From Pseudomonas parafulva (GTDB lineage: Bacteria; Pseudomonadota; Gammaproteobacteria; Pseudomonadales; Pseudomonadaceae), in assembly GCF_000800255.1 (NCBI RefSeq), contig NZ_CP009747.1, positions 1,922,001 to 1,986,000 on the forward strand: a stretch of DNA of 64,000 bases, written 5' to 3'. Shown here piece by piece: positions 34,797 to 44,000 of this stretch. The notes under the pieces are model-generated. The model was given only the letters and a program-made list of their open reading frames with translations. It was not told the origin of the DNA and ran no database searches. The translations under genes were made by a program, and so were the position numbers. Position 1 is the first letter of the stretch, and each line of letters opens with the position of its first letter.

Positions 34797-35612
34797 GTGC
34801 CGCTCAGCACACCGCCTGGCCTTGATGAACAGGGATGGAGCACCGCCCACCATGGTTTCCCGGACAACCCGATGATTCCCAGCCTCGCACCGCTCTACGT
34901 CGGGCCGCTGGCGGATTTCGCCGAAAAACTGCAATGGCGCCAGACGCCGCGTGTCGATCAGGCGGGCGACGCCTTCTTCGCGGCCAAGCCGTTCGCGCGT
35001 TTTCTCGATGGCCTGCAGGTGCGCCACCGCACCGATGAGCGCATCGCCCTGGCCTCGCTGTGGTCGAAGTGGTACTTCAGCACCTTCCTCGGCCCGTACA
35101 TGGGCGCCAATCTGCTGCTGCAGCGGCAGTTGCCGATCGCCTTGGAACAGACGGGCCTGGTGCTCGGCGACGACGACCGTCCGCAGGCGTTGCACCTGGC
35201 CAGCGACGGCCAGCTCATCGAGCACCGCGAAGGCTTCGCGCGCTTCCACGACCTGATCGAGCATCACCTCACCCCTGTGATCCAGAGCCTGGCCTCGGCC
35301 ACCGGCGCCTCCCCCAGGCTGTTCTGGAGCAATGCCGGCAACACCTTCGAGTTCGTCACCACGCGCCTGGAATTGCATCCGCTGGCGGTGAGCGGCTGCA
35401 CCGCTGCCGCCCATGAGGTGCTCAACGCCCGCCTGCTGCCCGATGGGCGACGCAATCCGCTGTTCGCCCCGGTCCGCTATCTGCCCGCCGCGCCCGGTGA
35501 TGAAGAGCCGCCACGCCTGCGGCGCATCTGCTGCATCCGCTACCGGCTGGCCGGGGTTGGCTACTGCAGCAGTTGCCCGCTGGAGTGCCGACACGCCGCC
35601 CGCACGCGCTGA
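34797..35612 (+). CDS. FhuF-type ferric siderophore reductase
   Basis: A protein of up to 271 residues. The C-terminal Fe-S motif CC-x10-C-x2-C (RRICCIRYRLAGVGYCSSCP) is the FhuF signature, binding a [2Fe-2S] cluster used to reduce ferric siderophores in the cytoplasm. Upstream features such as LWSKWYFSTFLGPYMGANLL and FWSNAGNTFEFV fit the family. The frame starts with GTG at 34797; ATG at 34872 (MIPSLAPLYVGPLADF) is a strong alternative and resembles relatives' N-termini. It is divergent from mbtH and convergent with the exporter gene, five bases apart. Confidence 0.85.
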   Translation: MPLSTPPGLDEQGWSTAHHGFPDNPMIPSLAPLYVGPLADFAEKLQWRQTPRVDQAGDAFFAAKPFARFLDGLQVRHRTDERIALASLWSKWYFSTFLGPYMGANLLLQRQLPIALEQTGLVLGDDDRPQALHLASDGQLIEHREGFARFHDLIEHHLTPVIQSLASATGASPRLFWSNAGNTFEFVTTRLELHPLAVSGCTAAAHEVLNARLLPDGRRNPLFAPVRYLPAAPGDEEPPRLRRICCIRYRLAGVGYCSSCPLECRHAARTR

Positions 35613-35617
35613 GGTAT

Positions 35618-37264
35618 TCATCCCTTGGCCAACTGGAAGGGGCTCTCGGCGCTGCGGTCGTAGTCCACCAACTGACCGTAATCGAGCCGGTAGATACGAT
35701 CGGCCACATCGAAGTAGCGGTCATCGTGGGTGATGGCGATCACCGTCTTGCCTGCGGCCTTGAGCTCGGGCAACAGCTCCTTGTAGAACACGTGGCGGAA
35801 CACCGGGTCCTGGTCGGCGGCCCATTCGTCGAGCAGGAACACCTCGCGCCCCTCCATCATCAGCAACAGCAGGGCCAGGCGCTTGCGCTGCCCTTGCGAG
35901 AGCGAAGTGGTGGACAGCCGACCCTCAACGAAGCGCACCTTATGGGTCAGGCCCAGGCGCTCCAGGTAATGCTCGACCCGCGCCTGCAACCCCTCGCCCT
36001 CGCCCAGCTTGCCCAGCACATCGGCGAACAGGTAGAAATCGGCGAAGATCGCTGCGAAATGCTCGCGATGCGCGTCACTCTGCTCAGCGGACATCGACAC
36101 TCCGTTGAGCAGCACCTGCCCCGCACTGGGGCTGTAGAGGCCAGTGAGCAGCTTGGCCAGGGTCGACTTGCCGCTGCCATTGCCGCCGACGATGAAGATC
36201 AGCTCACCGCGACGGATCGTCAGGTCGATCGGGCCCAGCTCGAAGCCGAAGTCGTCGCGCTGACCGGGATAGCGATAACGCACCCCGGACAGTTGCAGCT
36301 TCTGGAACGGCTCGACCGCCCGGGCTGCCGTGCCCTGGCCGAAGCCCTCGCCCAGGTCCAGGGCGTCGATGGCCTGCAACGCCACATGGCCGCGAATCAC
36401 GGCCGGAATGGCATCGAGGATCATCGCGATCGGCGTGCGCAGAAACATGATCGCCAGTACGTAGCCCACCACCACCTCCTGGCTGAGCAGCGCCAGGCCC
36501 TGGCCGAGGAAGAACAACGTACCGATCAGCAGGAACACCAGCAGCGTGGTCCAGTTCAGGTTGATCGCCCACAGTGTGTCGGCACGCACCGAGGCGTCCA
36601 GCGAGGCGCGGGCGATCGGTTCGAGCTTGCCGTCGTACAGGAAGTAGCGACGGCGACGGCTCAGGCCCAGCTCGCAGCGGCCCTCGATGGCGGCCTCGTA
36701 CTGCTCGGCCAGCTCGTCGTCCTGCCGTCGCACCGCCTGCATCAGCGCCTTGACCCGGCGTCCCAGGAGGATGTCCAGGCCCACACCCGCGGCGATCACC
36801 GCCAGCGTCAAGGCGAAGAACGACAGGCTCAGCCACGCCATGTAGCCCAGACCGGCCAGCAGCAACAGGCCGTTGTACAGCGAGATGGGCAACTGCTTGA
36901 ACGCCGTGGCCACGGTGTTCACGTCCTTGGTCAGGGCGTTGTAGATGCGCGGCGTGCCCAGGCGCTCGATCCGCTCCAGCGCCGTGACCAGCACCTTGCC
37001 GACCAGGCGCATGCGCAACTGATACACCAGACGATGGCCGATCTGCACCAGCAGCCACTGCGAGCACACGCCGCTGACGAACAACAGCACCAGCAAGCCG
37101 CCGAACAGCAGCAGCGCCGCGCCGAAGTCCACCACGCCCTGGTCCAGGCTGCGGTTGATGTAGCCGATCAGCCCGATGCTGGTGGCGGCGCTGACCGCGC
37201 TGGCGAGCACCGCCAGCAGGATGCGCCAGCGGGCCAGGCGCAACAGCTCTTTCATCAGGTTCAT
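35618..37264 (-). CDS. Cyclic-peptide/siderophore ABC exporter, PvdE/SyrD-like
   Basis: A 548-residue half-transporter: six membrane segments in residues 1-300 fused to an ATPase domain. Walker A is GGNGSGKST (360-368), the signature is LSQGQRKRLAL (455-465) and Walker B is VFLLDEWAADQDP (near 475-487), typical of the cyclic peptide exporter family (SyrD, PvdE). It probably moves the siderophore or its precursor to the periplasm. ATG 37264 overlaps the stop of the terminal NRPS by four bases. I leave the symbol blank because the product is not shown to be pyoverdine. Confidence 0.88.
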   Translation of the reverse strand: MNLMKELLRLARWRILLAVLASAVSAATSIGLIGYINRSLDQGVVDFGAALLLFGGLLVLLFVSGVCSQWLLVQIGHRLVYQLRMRLVGKVLVTALERIERLGTPRIYNALTKDVNTVATAFKQLPISLYNGLLLLAGLGYMAWLSLSFFALTLAVIAAGVGLDILLGRRVKALMQAVRRQDDELAEQYEAAIEGRCELGLSRRRRYFLYDGKLEPIARASLDASVRADTLWAINLNWTTLLVFLLIGTLFFLGQGLALLSQEVVVGYVLAIMFLRTPIAMILDAIPAVIRGHVALQAIDALDLGEGFGQGTAARAVEPFQKLQLSGVRYRYPGQRDDFGFELGPIDLTIRRGELIFIVGGNGSGKSTLAKLLTGLYSPSAGQVLLNGVSMSAEQSDAHREHFAAIFADFYLFADVLGKLGEGEGLQARVEHYLERLGLTHKVRFVEGRLSTTSLSQGQRKRLALLLLMMEGREVFLLDEWAADQDPVFRHVFYKELLPELKAAGKTVIAITHDDRYFDVADRIYRLDYGQLVDYDRSAESPFQLAKG

Positions 37265-40200
37265 GGCATCGACTCCATCCTGGCCGCGAACGGCGCCAGC
37301 AGCGCCACCAACCGTTCGACCAGGCGTGTTTCATCCAGCAGTGCTCGGTGACCGACGTCCAGGGTCCATTGCTGGACCTGAGCGCTGGTGTGCGCCTGCC
37401 ACTGGGCAGACAGATCGCCATGGGCATTGCCGCGCCACAGCCACACCGGCACATCGACCTGCGGCAAGCGCTGCTGGTAGAGCAGCGTCTTGATCGCCCG
37501 CTGCGCCGTCAACACAGCGTGCAGGTGATGCTCGTCAGCCAGCGCGCCCAGGTGCTCACGCGCCTGAGGGTCTTGCAGCAGGCGCGCCACGGCATCCGGA
37601 TAACTCAGCCCGGCCAGCGTGCGGTCGAGGTGCTCATGCAGCGCCTCGCCCATGGGATGACCCTGCTGACGGCAGTACCAGGCTACATCGGCAGTCAATT
37701 GACCCACCTCGTCGTCCTCGCCAGCCAGGCTGCGCTGCGGGTCGTGGTCGATCACCGCCAGCGCCGCCACCTCGAAGCCCTGGGCTTGCAGCACCGGCAC
37801 CAGCAACAGCGCCAGGCGCGAGGCCACGCTCCAGCCCAGCAATACCAAAGGCCGCGACTTCAGGTGCGCGGGCAAACTGAGCACGTACTGATCGAGCAGC
37901 GCCGTCATATCGCGGCCATCCCAGCCCTGCTCCGGAGCACTGAGCCCATACAGCGATACCCGGCCACCGAGCCGTTCGACCAGCGGCTGATAGGTGTGCA
38001 CGTGGCCTTGGGCGCCGTGCACCAGCAACACGCAGGGCGCGTGCTCACCCGCATCGTGCAGCACCTGGAACGGCGTGTCGCCGCCGTCCTGCAACCCTTC
38101 GACCAGCGCCCGCACCGTGTGCCGTTCGAACAGCAGCTTGGTCGGCAGGTCCAGCCCCAGCCGCTCGCGCAGCAGCGAGACCACCTTGATCGCCGCCAGT
38201 GAGTGGCCGCCGACCGTGAAGAAGTTGTCGGTGACGCCCAGCTCGGTGTTGTCGAGTACCTCGCTCCAGATCTGCAGCACCGCTGCCTCCTGGGCATCGC
38301 GCGGGGGTACGCGGGTGTGTTGCAGTCGCTGCCGGGCCAGGGCCAGCAGCCCCTGGCGGTCGAGCTTGCCGTTGTTGGTGAGCGGCAACGTGCGCAGTGC
38401 GAACACGGCGCTGGGCAGCATGTAGTCCGGCAGGCGCAGCGCCAGGCTGTCACGCAGCGACTCGACCTGGCCTGCATCGTCGGCCGTCACGACGAATGCC
38501 AGCAACCGCGCGTGGTCGCCCTCGCCGTCCAGCAGGACCGCCGCCTGCTCAACGCCTGGCTCGCTGCGCAGCGCCTGCTCTACTTCTCCCAGTTCCAGGC
38601 GCAGGCCACGGATCTTCACCTGCTGGTCATTGCGCCCAAGCAGGCGCAGTGAACCATCGGCCTGGCGCAGGGCCAGATCGCCGCTGCGGTAGCGGCGCCG
38701 GCCGTCCTGCGGATCGACGCCAAACGTGCTGCCTTCCACACCGCCCAGGTAGCCGCGCCCGACGCTCGCGCCGGTGATGCACAACTCTCCCGCCTGACCA
38801 CTGGGCACCGCGCGTCCCTGCTCGTCCAGCAAGGCGATGCGGTTATCGCCCAGCACCTGGTTCAACGTGCTGTCGGTGCGCTGGCCATTGAGGTCCAGTG
38901 CGCGCCAGAGCACGCCGACCGTGGTTTCCGTAGGACCGTAATGGTTGTACACGCGACAGCCCGAGCGCGCCTGTTGCAGGCGCTCCAGCAGCGTATCGCT
39001 GACCGGCTCGCCACCCAGCACCAGGACCTGACGCGGCAGCGACTGGGCCTCGGTGTGCCCGCCCAGCAGCGCCAGCAGGTGCGACGGGACGATTTTCAAG
39101 ACATCCAGCGGGTGCTCACGCATAGCCTCGGCGAAGGCCTGGGCGTCGGTGACGACCGATTGTTCCAGCAGGTGCACACAGCCGCCTTGCAGCCAGGCTG
39201 GGAACAGCACGGTATTGCCCAGGTCGGCGAGCAACGAGGACACCAGCCCGTAGTGCCCGCCCTCGGGCAGTTGCAAGGCGTGGGTCACCTGCGTCGTGTA
39301 ATGGCGCAGTTGGCCCTGCTCGATCTGCACGCCCTTGGGCCGACCGCTGGTGCCGGAGGTGTAGAGCACGTAGGCCAGGTCATCGGCGGCGGCGGCTTCG
39401 ACGCCGTCGATGGGCGGAGCCTGCACGGCAGTTGCCCAGTCCAGGCAGGGCACATCGCTGTCCGGCGCAGCATCTGGCGCGTGCAGCAGCACGCACGGCT
39501 GCGCATCCTGGAGGATGCTCGCCAGGCGCATCGGCGGCTGTTGCGGATCCAGCGGCAGGTAGGCGGCCCCGGCCTTGAAGCAGGCGAGCATGGCCACCAG
39601 CATCTCGGCGCCCCTGGGCAAGTACAGACCGACCCGCTGATCGCGCCTGGCCCCGTGCTGGCGCAGGCTGGCGGCCACCTGATCGCTCAAGGCATCGAGC
39701 TGGGCATAGGTGAACGACTGGCGGGCGAAGCGCAGGGCCGCACGCTCGGGGTGTTCGCGGGCGTGGCGGCGCACGGCGGCGACGATGTCCAGGTCCGCCG
39801 GCAGCGTAGGAGTTTCTGGCGCGACGCGCTCGTCATCGAGCAAGGCGTCGACGGCATCCAGCACCTGCTGCGGCGCCAGCAGCAGCCGTTCGAGCCACTG
39901 GGCGAAGCGGGACAGCAGGCGCTGCATCTGCGCTTGGCGGTACAGCCCCGCGTCGTAGACCAGCGCCAACTGCCCCCGCCCGGATGAGTCGAGGCTCAGG
40001 TGCAGCAGCAGCTCGACAGGCGTTTCGCAGGATACCCACTGCACCGCCTCCAGGCCCTCGACACGGCTCATCTGCACCGCCGCCTGCAAGCTGGCGCGGC
40101 AGTCCGGCAGCAACTGCGCCTGCCCCACGTATTCCTGCCACGCCACGGCCTGTTCGAGTTGACGCGAGAGCTGGCGCGACAGGCTCCCCAAGGTGCTGTG

Positions 40201-41022
40201 CTCAGACAATTGCACCACCATCGGCAGCACCTGCTCGAACACCCCACAGGCGCCTTGCAGTTCTTCATAGTCGTCGCGCGGATCGTGGACGATGCCGACC
40301 TGCGCCTGGCGCTGGCCGTTGAGCCGCGCCAGCAAGGCCGCCCAGGCGGCCAACAGCGTGGTCTGTGGATCGCCCTCAGCGGCCAGCAATGCTGATATCA
40401 CTGCCTCAGGCAGCACCCGTCGCTGCTCGCCGCGCTCGCCGCTGGCCACGCCGTAACGCTCCACCAGGCGCAGGCCCGGCAGCGCGTGCAGCCCCAGGTT
40501 GCGCCAGAACTGCGTGCCCTGTTCGGCATCCTCGTCCTGTTGCAGGCCGTTGATCCACAGCACGTAGTCCTCGTACTGCATCGGTTCCTCGACGCCACTG
40601 GGCACGCCGAGCAGCGCATCGCGCAACTGCGCCACACTGCGCAGGTCGGCCGAGTAGGCTGGCAGGGCCAATAGCAGACGCTCGCCGAGCAGCCAGGCCA
40701 GCAGGTCCGGCTGTTCGGCCGCGCAATGGGCGCGGGCGTCGGCCAACCATTGATCGGCGCTGGTCAGGCGCTCATCCGCCGCGCGGCGCCAGCTCAAGGT
40801 CAAGGCGCCTGTCGCCGCACGGCGCTGGCGCAGGCCGGTGGCCCCTTGTGGGCGCTCGTAGCGCATGTGCAGGGCCTGGTGCGCGTGCAGGTAGTCCTGC
40901 AGCCGCGTCCAGGTGTGCTCGCCCGCGCCGCCCAGTTGCAACCACGCCCAGCGGTACGGCTGCGGGTTGGCCTGGGCCAGTTGTTTCTGTTGCGGTGACA
41001 GATTCAGTCCAAGGTCCATCAT
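37261..41022 (-). CDS. NRPS, terminal: interface domain - A(Asp) - T - TE
   Basis: A 1253-residue NRPS. Residues 1-400 align in layout with a condensation domain but contain no HHxxxDG. This is the hallmark of the interface domain that partners aspartate beta-hydroxylases. A domain about 415-895: TSGTSGRPKG (555), NHYGPTET (693), YRSGDL (778), NGKLDR (884). Pocket residues read against GrsA positions give D-L-T-K-V-G-H-V-G, an aspartate code. T domain Ser941 in GGHS. Thioesterase 985-1250 with GWSVAS (Ser1065) and His1225. Its start overlaps the previous NRPS stop by three bases (ATGATG), so the split module (C upstream, A-T here) stays coupled. It should load the last, beta-hydroxylated Asp and release the chain. 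Confidence 0.92.
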   Translation of the reverse strand: MMDLGLNLSPQQKQLAQANPQPYRWAWLQLGGAGEHTWTRLQDYLHAHQALHMRYERPQGATGLRQRRAATGALTLSWRRAADERLTSADQWLADARAHCAAEQPDLLAWLLGERLLLALPAYSADLRSVAQLRDALLGVPSGVEEPMQYEDYVLWINGLQQDEDAEQGTQFWRNLGLHALPGLRLVERYGVASGERGEQRRVLPEAVISALLAAEGDPQTTLLAAWAALLARLNGQRQAQVGIVHDPRDDYEELQGACGVFEQVLPMVVQLSEHSTLGSLSRQLSRQLEQAVAWQEYVGQAQLLPDCRASLQAAVQMSRVEGLEAVQWVSCETPVELLLHLSLDSSGRGQLALVYDAGLYRQAQMQRLLSRFAQWLERLLLAPQQVLDAVDALLDDERVAPETPTLPADLDIVAAVRRHAREHPERAALRFARQSFTYAQLDALSDQVAASLRQHGARRDQRVGLYLPRGAEMLVAMLACFKAGAAYLPLDPQQPPMRLASILQDAQPCVLLHAPDAAPDSDVPCLDWATAVQAPPIDGVEAAAADDLAYVLYTSGTSGRPKGVQIEQGQLRHYTTQVTHALQLPEGGHYGLVSSLLADLGNTVLFPAWLQGGCVHLLEQSVVTDAQAFAEAMREHPLDVLKIVPSHLLALLGGHTEAQSLPRQVLVLGGEPVSDTLLERLQQARSGCRVYNHYGPTETTVGVLWRALDLNGQRTDSTLNQVLGDNRIALLDEQGRAVPSGQAGELCITGASVGRGYLGGVEGSTFGVDPQDGRRRYRSGDLALRQADGSLRLLGRNDQQVKIRGLRLELGEVEQALRSEPGVEQAAVLLDGEGDHARLLAFVVTADDAGQVESLRDSLALRLPDYMLPSAVFALRTLPLTNNGKLDRQGLLALARQRLQHTRVPPRDAQEAAVLQIWSEVLDNTELGVTDNFFTVGGHSLAAIKVVSLLRERLGLDLPTKLLFERHTVRALVEGLQDGGDTPFQVLHDAGEHAPCVLLVHGAQGHVHTYQPLVERLGGRVSLYGLSAPEQGWDGRDMTALLDQYVLSLPAHLKSRPLVLLGWSVASRLALLLVPVLQAQGFEVAALAVIDHDPQRSLAGEDDEVGQLTADVAWYCRQQGHPMGEALHEHLDRTLAGLSYPDAVARLLQDPQAREHLGALADEHHLHAVLTAQRAIKTLLYQQRLPQVDVPVWLWRGNAHGDLSAQWQAHTSAQVQQWTLDVGHRALLDETRLVERLVALLAPFAARMESMP

Positions 41023-44000
41023 GGGTTCGACTCTTCCAGTTGCTGCACGGCAGGCGCCGGGGCCGCCGTGACCTGATCACGGCCATAGATCTCGCCCATG
41101 GCCACCACGATCTTGCGTTCGCCCTCGAAGGGGTCGCGGGCATGGGCGGCGAGCATGTTGTCGAGCATCACCACATCGCCCTGCTGCCAGTCGAAACGCA
41201 CGGCGCAACGTGCGTAGGCGGCGTTGATGGCGTCGATGGCGGCTGTCTCCAGTTCACTGCCGTCGCCGTAGAACACCTGGCGTGGCAGGGCCGCTTCGCC
41301 GTCGCGCAGGAACTGCTGGCGAATGTCGTCGTCGAGGAAAGCCGGGTGATACAGCTGGATCTGGTTGAAGAAGCTCTCTTCACCGGTCAGCGGGTGCAGG
41401 ATCACCGCTGGGCATACCTGACGGGTATGCAGATCGTCGGCGCCCTGCCAGTGGAACTGGATGCCGGTGTCCAGACACAGCCGCTCCACCTCGCTGCGCG
41501 ACTCGGTCTGGAAGAAATGCTGCCAACTCACATCAAGGCTGCGGCTGAAATTGCGCACGTACATCAGTTGCTTGCGGCGCAGGTTGTCCTGCAGCCACGC
41601 GGGCAGTTCGCGGAACACCTCGCGGCTGTCGACGATCGGCGTGGCGCCGCCCACGCGGGCCGGCACCTCGCAGTAGAACCATTGCCGACGCGGCCAGCGG
41701 TGCTGGTGCGCGCTTTCGTTGTGGAACAGGATCATGCGGTCCTTCGGATAGGGCGTGGACTTGTAGATGTTCTTGCCACCCTCCTTCTTCGGCAGGTCGC
41801 CGTACTGGCCGTACAGCTGCGGGCACAGGGCCTGGCAGAACTGCTCGAAGGCCGCCGGGTCGGGCAGGTCGAAGCCCCGGAACAACAGGCCGCCATGCTC
41901 GCGCAGCCACTGTTCAACCTGCTCTCGGTTGCGCTCGGCCCACACCGCCGGGGCCAGTTCACTGTCGCGCAACTGCACCAGCAGCGGGAAACGCGAGCCC
42001 TCGCGCAGCGGCCGCGTGTCGATCGGGGCGCGCGGCGCGGCGCCTGCGCCCTGGCGCATCCGCCCCAGCTTGCTCATCTTGCGTTGCAGAGGGTTGTCGG
42101 TGGACATGGTGACAGCTCCGGTAGACGTCGGAATCAGTGCCTCCAGGCTGCTGTCCGGCGCGTGCAGCGCCTGCTCCAGCAGCGTGAGGAAGGTATCGCG
42201 CAGGCGCTCGATGGTGGCTGCGCGGAACAAGCTCGGGCGGTACACCCAGCGCAGCGCCAGCACATCGCCCTCGGCACGGGCGAACAGCGCCATGTCGAAC
42301 TTGGAGTGACGCTGCTCGTGCAGCAGCGGCTCGACCTCCAGCTCGCCCAGGCGACGGGTCTGGCGTGGCGTGTTGTCGAGCACGAACAGGGTCTGCAGCA
42401 GCGGATGCTGGTTGGCGATGCGCGGCAGTTGCAGGCACTCCACCACTTGGTCGAAGGGCGTGTCCTGCCAGGCGAAGGCCTCCAGGCAGGTTTCACGTAC
42501 CTGCAGCAGATGCTCGCGGAAACTGCGCTCCGGTTGCAGCGCCAGACGCAGCGCCAGCAGGTTGACGAAGAAGCCGATCAGCGATTCGGTATCCGGGTGT
42601 TCGCGGTTGGCCAGGTCGGTGCCGATCACCAGGTCGCGTCCGTGGCTTTCGTGGTGCAGCACGGCGCCGTAGCAGGTCAGCAGCACCATGAACAACGACG
42701 TACCGGTGGCCTGGGCCAAGGCGTTCAGACGCGCCACGGTGGCCGCCGGAAGTTGGAAGTCCACCGCCGCGCCGCGGCTGTCGCTGTGCTCGGCGCGCGG
42801 GAAATCGAACGGCAGCGGCACCTGCGCGGGCATGCCGGACAAGCGCCTGCGCCAGAATGCCAGGCCTTCGCGGTGCCGCGCCTGGGTCGCGCTGGAGCGC
42901 TCCCAGGCGGCGTAGTCCACGTACTGGATAGGCAGTTCGGCCAATGCCGGCACGCGCCCCGCGCACGCCTGCTCGTAGCCTTCGACGATCTCGCCGATCA
43001 GCACCGAGCCAGACCAGCCATCGGAAGCGATGTGGTGCAGCACCAGTTGCAGCACGTGCTCATGCTCAGCCAGGCGATACAGCACGGCGCGCAGCGAGGG
43101 CTCCTGGCTCAGGTCGAACGGGCGTGTCGCCAGCTCCAGCGCGGCCTGCTCCCAGCCCTGGCCATCGCTGTCGATGCACTGCAGCACGCCCGCCTGGGGC
43201 GCGGCGATACGCTGGCGCGGCTCGCCGTCGCGGCCATGGTAGGTCGTGCGCAGAATGGCATGACGTTCGACCACGCGCTGGATCGCGCCGCGCAGCGCCT
43301 CGACGTCGAGCGCACCGCGCAGGCGGATCTGGCTGTTCATGTTGAAGCTGCTGTCAGCCGGTTCGAGCTGCTGCATCAGCCACACCCGCTGCTGCGCCGA
43401 GGACAACACCTGCTCCTGCGCCAGGTCGACGCGGGTCATCGGCGCCGATGCCCCGCTCTGCCCGGCCTGCAACGTATCGAGGCGGGACGCCAGCGCCGCC
43501 AGTTGCGGGGTTTCGAACAGCCAGCGCAGGGGCATGTCGAGCCCTTGCTCGCGCAGCCGCGCCCGCACTTGGGCGGCGTTCAGCGAGTGGCCGCCAAGCC
43601 TGAAGAAGTCGGCCTCGGCGGCCAGCACTGGCACGCCCAGCACCTGCTGCCAGACCTCGGCCAGACCGGCTTCGCGGGGTGTCAGCGCCCGCCCCGAAGC
43701 CTCTGCTGACGGCATCGACACCTGGGCCAACGGCAACTGCTTGCGGTCGACCTTGCCATTGCTGTTGAGCGGCAAGTGTGCCAGGCGCTGCAGATGGGTC
43801 GGCACCATGTACGCCGGCAAGCGCGCCAGCAGGTGCTCGCGCAGTTGACCTTCCTGTTCGAGCGCACCGACCCAGAAACCGGCCAGGTGCTCGCCCTGCA
43901 CCGCCACCACGGCCTGGCTGACCTGGGCATGGGCCAGCAGCGCGGCTTCGACTTCACCCAGCTCGATGCGGAAACCACGCAGCTTGATCTGGTCATCGTT

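Noticed and set aside
33002..37264. Idea that this is the standard pyoverdine locus (pvdH, mbtH, pvdE-like)
   Set aside because: Three Asp modules, a terminal interface-A-T-TE, FhuF-type reductase and absence of hydroxyornithine functions or a PvdS box argue against it, although shared parts exist.
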